Source: a virus
Virus record (IMG/VR): IMGVR_UViG_3300028299_000009
Coordinates: 1-44,662 of that record
Strand: one strand, 5' to 3'
DNA: 44,662 nucleotides
The notes under the pieces were generated by a model. That model was not told the origin of the DNA, made no database searches, and saw nothing but the letters and a program-made list of their open reading frames with translations. Positions within the stretch are counted from its first letter, which is position 1, and the number at the start of each line of letters is the position of its first letter. A program made the translations under genes and the position numbers. Below are positions 14,677 through 21,252 of the stretch, one piece after another.

Positions 14677-15336
14677 ATGGTAACAGAAATAGATCTTATA
14701 ATATTAAGAATTAAACACATATTTGGTGAGTATAGAAACAAAGATATTACACTAACAGATTTAATTTTATATTTGAATAATTGTTTAGAGTATGATATTT
14801 TAAGGTATGGAAACAAAGAAAAGGATCATATTTCCATAGAATCTAGATATAACTCGTTTAAAGAAATAACAGGCAAAGAATTCAAGGATCTTGGATTTGA
14901 TAATAATTTACTTATTTTAAATAGTTTAGGTGAAACTAAGCAAAGATGTTGGGAAAATTACCATAGGGTTTTAAGAAATAAAAGAGCCAAAACACAAATA
15001 AAATACCGAAAGGAATATTATAACCAATATTATAAACTTAACCCTGGCAAAGCAAAAGAATTACAACAAAAGAATAGGGAAAAATTGTATAATATAATTG
15101 AGGATTTTAGCGGGATAGAATGGTTAGCTAAGTTATCAGCTACAAAAGGAAGGTGTCCTAATTGTAAACATTTTGTAGGAATGCATAATTTGACAATTGA
15201 TCATGTTTATCCTACAAGCATAGCTAATAAGAATTTTAAAAGAACAGGAATAAAAAGAGTTTATACAATAAATGATGTTCAGCCATTATGTTTTGGCTGC
15301 AATCTTAACAAAGGAAACAGGACATTTGATAATTAA
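14677..15336 (+). CDS. HNH endonuclease, copy 2 (homing-type)
   Basis: The product has 219 residues. The last 90 residues match the HNH protein at 13517: FSGIEWLAKLSATKGRCPNC, LTIDHVYPTS (catalytic DH) and INDVQPLCFGCNLNKGN, with two Cys pairs for zinc. The N-terminal half differs and has a charged helical domain (ITLTDLILYLNNCLEYDILR), so the N-end was replaced or has diverged. Both copies begin MVT, from ATGGTAACA. It forms a cassette with the ribbon-helix-helix gene upstream. It is likely a homing nuclease. Confidence 0.8.
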   Translation: MVTEIDLIILRIKHIFGEYRNKDITLTDLILYLNNCLEYDILRYGNKEKDHISIESRYNSFKEITGKEFKDLGFDNNLLILNSLGETKQRCWENYHRVLRNKRAKTQIKYRKEYYNQYYKLNPGKAKELQQKNREKLYNIIEDFSGIEWLAKLSATKGRCPNCKHFVGMHNLTIDHVYPTSIANKNFKRTGIKRVYTINDVQPLCFGCNLNKGNRTFDN

Positions 15337-15353
15337 AGAGTGAGGTAACTAAA

Positions 15354-15584
15354 TTGAATAAAATAAAATGCTCAATTTTGAGATTGCAAAAGAAATGTGT
15401 TAAATGCCCTGCATACATTAATTGGATTAGAGGTAAAGGGGAAAAGTGCAGTAAGATGATTATAACTAAAGATATGCTTTTATCAGAACAGAACAGAATA
15501 CTCACATTTAAATCAGAAAAAGAAGCGAAGGATTATGCAAAAAAGCATTTAAAGAAAAAGACAAAGATATTCCAAATAACTTAA
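15354..15584 (+). CDS. Small Cys-containing protein with TTG start
   Basis: The product has 76 residues. The start is TTG at 15354, positioned like other starts here after GAGGTAACTAAA. The N-end contains KKCVKCPAYINWIRGKGEKC, a possible zinc or iron site (CxxC plus a further Cys), and the C-end is lysine-rich (KDYAKKHLKKKTKIF). It stops one base before the radical SAM gene and may be its partner. No family was recognised. Confidence 0.55.
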   Translation: MNKIKCSILRLQKKCVKCPAYINWIRGKGEKCSKMIITKDMLLSEQNRILTFKSEKEAKDYAKKHLKKKTKIFQIT

Positions 15585-15585
15585 A

Positions 15586-16269
15586 ATGCAAACAAGATTA
15601 GAACAAAACCAAAAAGTGAAATATAATTTAGGATCTTACAATAGATTTAATGATAAAGAACAATGGATTAGGATTACAGAAGGTTGTCCTCATAATTGTC
15701 CTTTTTGTTATGAAACCCAACAAATTAAAATCTTTGATGTACCTAAAATAGTGAGAACTAATGTTAAAATAATGGATATGAATTTGCTTTGCAAAAAAGA
15801 AGCATTAAACATTATAAATTCACTACCAAAAGCGATTGGAAAATATAATAATATTGTTGCTTATGATCTTATTTGTGGGATTGATTACAGGTTTATTACA
15901 CAAGAGATAGCTTATGCCTTAAGGAAAAAAGGATTTAAAAAGATAAGGATAGCTTGGGATTGGTTTATGAAGGATCAATACAAAATAAAAGATTCTATTA
16001 ATATGCTTTTAAAAGTAGGATACCAACCAAATAAAATTATGATATTTATGATCTGTAATTGGAAAATACCTTATGAAGAGTGTTGCAATAAATTAGATTT
16101 ATGTAAAGTATGGAATACCCAAGTTGCAGATTGTTATTATGATGATCAAACATTTCCTAATGTTATCCCTATTAATTGGAGTGATAAAGAAAACAAAGAT
16201 TTTAGATCTAAATGTAGAAAACATAATCAATTAGTTAATTTTAGGATTGATCCTGAAATAAAACAATGA
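15586..16269 (+). CDS. Radical SAM-like protein
   Basis: The product has 227 residues. The motif ITEGCPHNCPFCYE (Cys34, Cys38, Cys41) is the CX3CX2C set that binds the 4Fe-4S cluster and S-adenosylmethionine in radical SAM enzymes. The rest has the expected alternating strand-helix order but is short for a full barrel, and lacks an obvious extra cluster apart from scattered cysteines (for example EECC, LDLC). The substrate is unknown; RNA, peptide or nucleotide modification are all possible. It follows a small Cys protein directly and is followed by a chain of tiny genes. Confidence 0.8.
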   Translation: MQTRLEQNQKVKYNLGSYNRFNDKEQWIRITEGCPHNCPFCYETQQIKIFDVPKIVRTNVKIMDMNLLCKKEALNIINSLPKAIGKYNNIVAYDLICGIDYRFITQEIAYALRKKGFKKIRIAWDWFMKDQYKIKDSINMLLKVGYQPNKIMIFMICNWKIPYEECCNKLDLCKVWNTQVADCYYDDQTFPNVIPINWSDKENKDFRSKCRKHNQLVNFRIDPEIKQ

Positions 16270-16281
16270 GGTAATAAAAAT

Positions 16282-16350
16282 ATGAGTATTTCAGCAAAGA
16301 AAAGAAAGCAAAAAAAGGATAAAAAAGGCAGATTTACAGGGGTGAGTTAA
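16282..16350 (+). CDS. Tiny basic peptide
   Basis: The product has 22 residues, mostly lysine and arginine, ending KKGRFTGVS. GAGGTAATAAAA precedes the ATG, which is why it is called. Its stop region contains the GGGGTGA that serves the next frame. It could be a nucleic-acid-binding peptide or a leader for the next gene. Confidence 0.4.
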   Translation: MSISAKKRKQKKDKKGRFTGVS

Positions 16351-16351
16351 G

Positions 16352-16594
16352 ATTGGGTTCGCTAAAACACTTCGAGGAAAAATTGAAGGTAGTGATGGCT
16401 CTGAAAATATATGGCCTTGTTACTTATTTATCTTAATCTGGCCGCCATTTATTACTTTTGCTGTATTGTTAAGCAAAGGTTTTGCAACAAAAACAATATT
16501 TTTATATGTGCTTTTGAGCATAATCATAACCATAATAATATTATCAAGAATCCATAAAAAAGTAAAGAGTTTTTATACAAAAGAGGTTGATTAA
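16352..16594 (+). CDS. Two-helix membrane protein with apparent ATT start
   Basis: The frame from 16352 encodes 80 residues with two clear membrane helices (CYLFILIWPPFITFAVLL and IFLYVLLSIIITIIIL) and a basic tail. An in-frame TGA lies nine bases upstream, inside the ribosome site GGGGTGAG. No ATG, GTG or TTG exists in frame before the first membrane helix. ATT at 16352, five bases after the site, is the only sensible start. Function is unknown; such proteins can alter the host membrane. Confidence 0.5.
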   Translation: MGFAKTLRGKIEGSDGSENIWPCYLFILIWPPFITFAVLLSKGFATKTIFLYVLLSIIITIIILSRIHKKVKSFYTKEVD

Positions 16595-16598
16595 AACA

Positions 16599-16748
16599 AT
16601 GAAACAATACAAAGATTTGGATTCAGTACAAAAAGAATTATTTTGCAGAATTGAAAGTATATGGACACATTATAAACTTGCTAATGTAAAAGATTTTATT
16701 GCAGTTCTTGGAGTGCTGATAAATAAATACAAGAGGTTAATCAAATGA
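16599..16748 (+). CDS. Small hypothetical protein
   Basis: The product has 49 residues and is helical, with one Cys (KELFCRIESIWTHYK) and a C-terminal amphipathic helix. It starts four bases after the previous stop and overlaps the next gene at ATGA, so it belongs to a tightly coupled chain of small early genes. Not recognised. Confidence 0.5.
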   Translation: MKQYKDLDSVQKELFCRIESIWTHYKLANVKDFIAVLGVLINKYKRLIK

Positions 16749-16924
16749 TAGAACATAATCCAAAATATGAGAAAGAATTAAACCACGAATTTGAAGTTTG
16801 GTTGGATTCCTGCTCTAAAATAGATTTGGTTACTATTGTTGGAATTGAAACAATAGAGCAGATTTGGTTAGCCAAAAGATTAGAGAGAATAAAAAAAGAG
16901 ATTGAGGAATCAAAATGTTTTTAA
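16745..16924 (+). CDS. Small acidic-helical hypothetical protein
   Basis: The product has 59 residues. It overlaps the upstream gene by four bases (ATGA) and the downstream gene by ten. It contains EFEVWLDSCSKIDLVTIVG and a final charged helix (ERIKKEIEESK). No motif was recognised; typical of small early viral proteins that bind host factors. Confidence 0.5.
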   Translation: MIEHNPKYEKELNHEFEVWLDSCSKIDLVTIVGIETIEQIWLAKRLERIKKEIEESKCF

Positions 16925-17151
16925 AATTTTCATCAGATAGAGAATTTCCTTTGAGATTAACAAGTTATGACTATGATATTATATCCAAGCAAGTAGCAAA
17001 ACATTTAGAGAGCAGATTAACAAAAGTTGATAGGCAGTTCATAGAAGGAATTATTTACAGGCAGGTTGTTATAGAGATAGAAAAGTTAAGAGCAGAATTA
17101 ATCTTGATGATTCAAGAGGAATTTAAAATATTAAAAAAGAAGGTGGTATAA
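16915..17151 (+). CDS. Small hypothetical protein with coiled-coil end
   Basis: The product has 78 residues. The N-half is mixed (FSSDREFPLRLTSYDYDII) and residues about 40-75 form a long charged helix (EIEKLRAELILMIQEEFKIL) suitable for dimerisation. It overlaps the previous gene by ten bases, and its last codons form the AGGTGG site for the next gene. Function unknown. Confidence 0.5.
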   Translation: MFLKFSSDREFPLRLTSYDYDIISKQVAKHLESRLTKVDRQFIEGIIYRQVVIEIEKLRAELILMIQEEFKILKKKVV

Positions 17152-17268
17152 ATGCAAGAAATGAGTTGGAACAATTATCTGAAATGGGTTGTTGAAGTTT
17201 GCAATCAAGAGTACAATGGGAACATTACAGATTTTAACAATGCTATGATTGATATGGTAGAAAACTAA
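17152..17268 (+). CDS. Small hypothetical protein
   Basis: The product has 38 residues. AAGGTGGTATAA precedes the ATG. It is acidic, with W and Y residues (MSWNNYLKWVVEVC). It is the last member of the small-gene chain before the structured RNA element at 17282. Not recognised. Confidence 0.45.
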   Translation: MQEMSWNNYLKWVVEVCNQEYNGNITDFNNAMIDMVEN

Positions 17269-17281
17269 TGAGCAAAAACAA

Positions 17282-17410
17282 AAGGTTTAAATATAAGGCT
17301 GCTTTATTCAATAATAGAGCGTAAAGATGGTTATGACATTAGTGAAACCTTATAAAATTAGCAGATTTCTACTTAATGTAGCTATCTTTTACGCAACTGA
17401 TTTTATAAGG
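17282..17410 (+). ncRNA. Candidate structured RNA with pseudoknot topology upstream of the P-loop ATPase gene
   Basis: This gap has two long interleaved inverted repeats. Helix A pairs 17319-17335 with 17377-17394 (17 pairs with G-U pairs and one bulge). Helix B pairs 17348-17361 with 17397-17410 (14 pairs, one G-U). Their order A-B-A'-B' is that of a pseudoknot. The 5' segments AAGGTTT (17282-17288) and TATAAGG (17292-17298) can instead pair with the left arm of B, giving exclusive alternatives, as in a switch. The ribosome site of the ATPase gene lies about 15 bases downstream. A 29-codon frame (17327-17416) crosses it without a ribosome site and is probably chance. Confidence 0.5.
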
Positions 17411-17427
17411 CACTAAAAATTTAAAAG

Positions 17428-18096
17428 GTGATAAAAATAGAAAATATCAAACAATTATTAAACAAAGGGATTTTTAAGGAACCTTCAATTTATGCAATTA
17501 TTGGGGATCCTAATTCTGGGAAAAGCATGTTAGTTTACAACTTGATTGAAGAATTAAAGAATGAATACACATTTAGCTTAATTACTTATGGATTAAGGAA
17601 CGAGATTAAGGAATCCAAGGAAATCCATAGCATAAATGAATTAGAGCAGATAAAAGATAGCATTATCTTCATGGATGAGTTTTTTACCTTATTTGATTTG
17701 GAAGACAGAAAGAAACGAAATCAGATTGAGAATTCATTAAGATTAATTTACCATAATAATAATATTCTTGTTTTGGTTGGGCTTCCAGAAAACTTTAAGA
17801 AATTTATATCTGCTAAAGTCAATGTAATTTTCTACAAATCAGTTAATTTCTTTGATTTTATCAATGGATCTAATGTTAAGAGGCTTATCCTGGATTATAA
17901 TGGATTGGAAAGAGGCAGCACATTGCTTAACATAGGAAAAGACGAAGTTATTGTTTATGATGGCTCATATAAAAAGTATCGTAATGAATATCTTAAGCAA
18001 TATGACACAAAGTTAAATAATGTTCCAATTTTTGTGGAGAAAAAAAGTTCTGAAAATGTGCAGGGTAATAAAAGCAAAGATGAGGTGATCGCATGA
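17428..18096 (+). CDS. P-loop ATPase
   Basis: The product has up to 222 residues. Walker A is GDPNSGKS (about 26-33) and Walker B is SIIFMDE (about 79-85), followed by a helix region and LVLVGLPE, resembling a sensor strand. The overall shape recalls Zot/HerA-like ATPases of viruses. The fold class is clear, the role is not; it could move DNA or remodel a complex. GTG at 17428 overlaps the ribosome site AGGTGAT. The codon at normal spacing is ATA (17437), so the true start may be non-standard. The end overlaps the LAGLIDADG gene at GTGATCGCATGA. Confidence 0.7.
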   Translation: MIKIENIKQLLNKGIFKEPSIYAIIGDPNSGKSMLVYNLIEELKNEYTFSLITYGLRNEIKESKEIHSINELEQIKDSIIFMDEFFTLFDLEDRKKRNQIENSLRLIYHNNNILVLVGLPENFKKFISAKVNVIFYKSVNFFDFINGSNVKRLILDYNGLERGSTLLNIGKDEVIVYDGSYKKYRNEYLKQYDTKLNNVPIFVEKKSSENVQGNKSKDEVIA

Positions 18097-18566
18097 ATTG
18101 GGATTACATAGCTGGATTTTTTGATGGTGAAGGATGGGTTACTTTATACAGGGAAAAAAATAATAAATGGGGCAAAGCAGTTAAGGTTGGAATAGAACAA
18201 AAAGATATTAAACCTTTAAAAGAAATTAAATCATTCTTAGAGAAAGAAGGATTAAACAAAGTTTGTCTGTATAATAGGCATAATAGGGTAACTTCTTCGC
18301 TTCAAATACAAAATAAGTTTGATATCAATCTATTTTTAAAAAAGATGATTCCAAGAGTTATTGTAAAAAAGAAAAGATGCATTGAATGTCAAAGGTTTAT
18401 CCAGGACAAATGGTATAAGATTGGTGCTTATCCTGAACAGACAAAAGAAGAAGCGTACAGATACTGGAAAAAAGGAAAAAATTATTTCCAGATTTCTAAG
18501 ATTATTGGTGCAGACCATAAAACAATTAAGTCTTGGGTTTTAGATCAAGAAAAGGATGAGAAGTAA
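18093..18566 (+). CDS. LAGLIDADG homing endonuclease
   Basis: The product has 157 residues. The motif IAGFFDGEGWV at residues about 6-16 is a LAGLIDADG helix with the catalytic acid. Only one copy is visible, so it should act as a dimer. The C-terminal 50 residues (TKEEAYRYWKKGKNYFQISK then DHKTIKSWV) look like a helix-turn-helix that could set DNA specificity. It overlaps the ATPase gene by four bases, with the ribosome site GAGGTGATCGC in that gene's end. It is not inside an intron or intein as far as can be seen. Confidence 0.85.
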   Translation: MNWDYIAGFFDGEGWVTLYREKNNKWGKAVKVGIEQKDIKPLKEIKSFLEKEGLNKVCLYNRHNRVTSSLQIQNKFDINLFLKKMIPRVIVKKKRCIECQRFIQDKWYKIGAYPEQTKEEAYRYWKKGKNYFQISKIIGADHKTIKSWVLDQEKDEK

Positions 18567-18568
18567 AC

Positions 18569-18751
18569 ATGACCTTCGTAAAATACACCTACGGAACAAG
18601 AAAACGCGAGTTTATAGCTTTGCTTCGCAAAAGGTTGAGAGCAAAAAACAGCATAAATTATTATCTCTCACAAGTTGAGAAGTGGAAGGAAAAACTTAAT
18701 CAGATTGAGAAAGAGATTGAAGGCCTTAAAGAAATTAATAAAAAATTCTAA
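18569..18751 (+). CDS. Small coiled-coil protein
   Basis: The product has 60 residues. The N-end is basic (VKYTYGTRKREFIALLRKRL) and residues 25-60 form a heptad-rich charged helix (YLSQVEKWKEKLNQIEKEIE). It starts three bases after the LAGLIDADG stop. A run of about twelve T follows its stop, a possible terminator. The next 118 bases hold two and a half tandem copies of TTTGTGATTA (about 18768-18793) and no gene. Function unknown. Confidence 0.5.
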   Translation: MTFVKYTYGTRKREFIALLRKRLRAKNSINYYLSQVEKWKEKLNQIEKEIEGLKEINKKF

Positions 18752-18869
18752 TTCTTTTTTTTTTACATTTGTGATTATTTGTGATTATTTGTAACATTAA
18801 TCTATTTTCTCATAAAAGTGCGAAACATCAAACGAAAGGTAGTTAAGTAAGATTTCTAATTCTATTGGT

Positions 18870-19430
18870 ATGTTGTTTTATCCACCTAAGAGAAAAAAGA
18901 GATGTATTGTATGCAAAAAAGAATTTATTCCAAAAGTTGGAGCTTCATTTACCTGTTCAAGAGAGTGTTCAAAGATTAATAGAAATAGGAAAGCAAGGAA
19001 AAGGTTTCAAAGAGACAAAGAGATTTGTAAAGTAAGAAAAGCTACTAACAACTTATTGATTAAATGGGGGATTAAAAGACAAGGTAAATGCCCTAATTGT
19101 AGAAAAATAAAAAAGTTAGAGGTACACCATTTAAATTATACTCCAGAAGATTTTATTTTAATATGTAAACAATGTCATTTAAAAGGTCATAAGGCATACA
19201 AAACCAAGAGGAGAATAATTACTAAATATACAATATTTAAAGAGTGGAAAAAAGTAAAGAAAAAACCTGTTGTTGTAAGAGCTTTAATTCTTAAAGAAGA
19301 TGTAATGATCAGAACTTTAGAAGGAAATATGTTTGGTTGTAAAGGAGATTGGCTTATCAAAGGGGTTAGAGGAGAAATATATCCTTGTAAACCTGAAATT
19401 TTTAAACAAACTTATGAGGAAGTTAAATGA
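18870..19430 (+). CDS. HNH-type protein fused to a small phage domain
   Basis: The product has 186 residues in three parts. Residues 1-45 have a CxxC zinc finger ([16 protein letters not shown]). Residues about 70-110 have [20 protein letters not shown] and [12 protein letters not shown], an HNH/zinc arrangement with a double His. The last 50 residues ([20 protein letters not shown] then [20 protein letters not shown]) match a common small phage domain of the PGDxIIKGVxGExYPCKPxIF type that is normally a separate protein. The join suggests an endonuclease gene fused to a resident gene. It overlaps the next gene by four bases. Confidence 0.7.
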   Translation: MLFYPPKRKKRCIVCKKEFIPKVGASFTCSRECSKINRNRKARKRFQRDKEICKVRKATNNLLIKWGIKRQGKCPNCRKIKKLEVHHLNYTPEDFILICKQCHLKGHKAYKTKRRIITKYTIFKEWKKVKKKPVVVRALILKEDVMIRTLEGNMFGCKGDWLIKGVRGEIYPCKPEIFKQTYEEVK

Positions 19431-19636
19431 AATCAACAAAAGTTAATATAGAACTATCACTTTCACAGAATTATGACAAGGTTACTCTCGGTATAAGAGA
19501 TGAACCGATAGAATATGAAACTGACGAGCAGTTTGATGAGAAAGTTAAAGAAATATTCAAAAGAATCAGAACCTTAATCAATGAAGAATTCAAAAATATT
19601 GCAGAGGATAGAAACAATGCCAAAAAAACAGGATAA
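19427..19636 (+). CDS. Small hypothetical protein
   Basis: The product has 69 residues. The N-half looks beta-rich ([20 protein letters not shown]) and the C-half is one charged helix ([20 protein letters not shown]). Coupled by overlap to both neighbours (ATGA at the start; next start at 19617). Not recognised. Confidence 0.5.
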   Translation: MKSTKVNIELSLSQNYDKVTLGIRDEPIEYETDEQFDEKVKEIFKRIRTLINEEFKNIAEDRNNAKKTG

Positions 19637-19748
19637 GCTTGAAGAGATTGACAAACACATAAAGAAAATTGATTTAGTTATTGATGATCTTGTAGCTGAA
19701 GTCTATGAGCTTGAGCAGGAAATAAAAAAGAAGAGAGAAAAAACATGA
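19617..19748 (+). CDS. Small coiled-coil peptide
   Basis: The product has 43 residues, almost entirely a charged amphipathic helix ([20 protein letters not shown]) likely to form a coiled coil. It overlaps the preceding gene by 20 bases and stops exactly at the start of the next gene. GCAGAGGATAG precedes the ATG. Confidence 0.45.
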   Translation: MPKKQDKLEEIDKHIKKIDLVIDDLVAEVYELEQEIKKKREKT

Positions 19749-20399
19749 ATGGGAAACTTCATAAACAAAGTTCAAACATCACAGGAACGAAGGGACAAAT
19801 ACAAGAAAGTAGTTAAAGCAGGTTATCCATGGTGGGTTGCTTATAGAATAAGAGATTGGACACAAAATCATTTAAAGCAGTTTTTAGAAGCTAATGATCC
19901 TAAATCATACAAGGAAATCACTGAATGGCAAAAAAATAAAAAACAAGGAGATGAGATTATGGAACAACTAATAAGTTTTTTACAAGCTGTTGAAGTAATG
20001 AAACAAGGAAAATCTGTTAAGAGAGCAACTTGGAGTGATGGAAGTGTTTGGAAAATAGTTAATGATAACTTAATTGATAGTACTGGTGCAATACTCTGCG
20101 ATTGGGAAATTATAGAAGAGAAAAAGACCTTAAGTGAAAAGTTAGAAGTATTAAAAGGTTTTCAACTAAACCCCTATCAAGCTAGAAGATTACAAGCAAG
20201 AATTGTTAGAGGAGAGAATACATTTAAATTAATTATGGAAAAAGAAAGAGAACAAGTAGAGAGATGTGAGGGATATTTCAAAGAAGCATTGAAAGAGTTT
20301 ATTGTTAGATTCTCAAAAGAAGTGAAAGAGATACCACCACCTTTTTGCTTATTAAAAGAAATTTTTGGAGAGAAGTTAATAAACAAAGGAGGTAATTAA
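19749..20399 (+). CDS. Protein with Tad2-like (DUF2829) domain
   Basis: The product has 216 residues. The middle part (about 75-125) has FLQAVEVMKQGKSVKRATW and ends CDWEIIEE, matching the F-x2-A-x3-M/L-x2-GK-x-V-x-R-x2-W ... DWE signature of DUF2829, the family of Tad2, which binds the signal nucleotide of Thoeris defence. An in-frame ATG at 19959 with AAGGAG upstream could start a separate 146-residue protein at that domain. Residues 1-70 are a different helical region with WWVAYRIRDW. The C-terminal third is helical and charged. The domain is shorter than usual, so an anti-defence role is inference. Confidence 0.5.
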   Translation: MGNFINKVQTSQERRDKYKKVVKAGYPWWVAYRIRDWTQNHLKQFLEANDPKSYKEITEWQKNKKQGDEIMEQLISFLQAVEVMKQGKSVKRATWSDGSVWKIVNDNLIDSTGAILCDWEIIEEKKTLSEKLEVLKGFQLNPYQARRLQARIVRGENTFKLIMEKEREQVERCEGYFKEALKEFIVRFSKEVKEIPPPFCLLKEIFGEKLINKGGN

Positions 20400-20400
20400 A

Positions 20401-20601
20401 TTGGAACAAGAACAAATAATCACAGCAAAAGTATTGCATCAGAATGACAGTCCAGATAGCATAGAGATTGGAACTCCTGCAAAAGGAGGGGCAGTAAAGA
20501 TTTATGGAGACTTTAATAACAAAGAAGCATTTGAAAAGAAAATAGATATTGCAAAAGAAATCCGGGAATATGCACAGGCTAAGATATTCCCACAACTCTA
20601 A
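20401..20601 (+). CDS. Small hypothetical protein with TTG start
   Basis: The product has 66 residues. The start is TTG at 20401, set by GGAGGTAATTAAA directly upstream. It has a beta-like first half (TAKVLHQNDSPDSIEIGTPA) and a helical end (KKIDIAKEIREYAQAKIF). It is a tightly packed member of the early operon; its stop overlaps the next ATG by one base. Not recognised. Confidence 0.5.
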   Translation: MEQEQIITAKVLHQNDSPDSIEIGTPAKGGAVKIYGDFNNKEAFEKKIDIAKEIREYAQAKIFPQL

Positions 20602-20864
20602 TGAAAACAAGACCACACTTAATGCAGAAGTTGAACTCTCAGCTTGGAACTAATTTTAATTGGAGCAGATTAAACCTGTTGGATTTAAGCAGATTAGTTG
20701 TGTCAATTAATAAGAAGTTTCTTATTGATCCAAGCATTAAACAGATGGATGAAGATTTCAAAGAAGAACTGGCCCTTGAGCAAGAGCAGATTAACAAAGA
20801 AGAATCAAAAGAACTTAAAGAAGAAGGTGGTTATGATAATGAAACTTATCAAGAAAGTGGATAA
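20601..20864 (+). CDS. Small hypothetical protein with acidic tail
   Basis: The product has 87 residues. The N-half (LNSQLGTNFNWSRLNLLDLS) looks like a compact helical domain and the C-half is very acidic (EELALEQEQINKEESKELKE). The start overlaps the previous stop by one base (TAATG). Its end contains the GGTGG ribosome site of the next gene. Not recognised. Confidence 0.5.
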   Translation: MKTRPHLMQKLNSQLGTNFNWSRLNLLDLSRLVVSINKKFLIDPSIKQMDEDFKEELALEQEQINKEESKELKEEGGYDNETYQESG

Positions 20865-20985
20865 AGAAAGAGTTTTCCTGGTTAAAAGAGAAGATGGAAT
20901 TCAAGGTTATATGACCAAAGAGCAATTCGATATTGCCTGGAAAAAAGGAAAAGATATAAAAAAGGTAAGAGAATTAAACATATAA
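20833..20985 (+). CDS. Small basic protein
   Basis: The product has 50 residues. The start at 20833 is chosen because AAGGTGGTT precedes it; a longer frame from 20698 only mirrors the overlapping gene. It reads KKVDKERVFLVKREDGIQGY then MTKEQFDIAWKKGKDIKKV, with a strand-strand-helix outline. It is the last gene before the structured RNA at 20996. Confidence 0.5.
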   Translation: MIMKLIKKVDKERVFLVKREDGIQGYMTKEQFDIAWKKGKDIKKVRELNI

Positions 20986-20995
20986 CGACAAGAAA

Positions 20996-21250
20996 GAGGG
21001 TGGTTATCCTGCTCATTGAACTGCTAAGTAAGTGGATCACCTCAAGGGATTGCCATAATAAAGAGGTTCTGAGCTTTCCTCTTTCCCTCTCTTGAGATTA
21101 TTAATATCATGTTCCCTAGACAGCCCGCAGTATTTCCTCGTTGTGGAATAATAGCGAATAAATCGGCGGTGGTTTCCGTGGGGAGTTGCCAGGTCATTCC
21201 TGGCTCGTAAGGTCACATCTTACAACACACCGTCGAGGCTGGGGGAATAA
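20996..21250 (+). ncRNA. Candidate large structured RNA or 5' regulatory element
   Basis: This gene-free stretch is clearly GC-richer than its surroundings and full of nested inverted repeats. Helices: GGTG-ATCC (20999-21009) with GGAT-CACC (21034-21041); CTCAAGGGA (21041-21049) with TCCC (21084-21087) and CTTGAG (21091-21096), enclosing hairpin AAAGAGG/CCTCTTT (21060-21084); outer helix TTCCC (21112-21116) and CAGCC (21121-21125) with GGCTG (21237-21241) and GGGAA (21243-21247). Inside that, CGGCGGTG (21164-21171) pairs with CACCGTCG (21228-21235), enclosing GCCAGG/CCTGGC (21188-21204) and GTAAGGT/ATCTTAC (21207-21223). The last outer strand covers the GGGGGA ribosome site before 21253, suggesting translational control. 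No known RNA family was recognised. Confidence 0.65.
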
Positions 21251-21252
21251 AA

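Noticed and set aside
17365-17383. CRISPR array of Cas12a type
   Set aside because: Only one repeat-like hairpin is present, with no spacers or cas genes; kept only as a possible repeat mimic.
17327-17416. 29-codon gene across the pseudoknot element
   Set aside because: No ribosome site and a length easily reached by chance; the base pairing explains the sequence better.
20996-21250. RNase P RNA, SRP RNA, tRNA or group I/II intron
   Set aside because: None of the conserved core sequences I know for these classes could be found, and flanking genes are intact.
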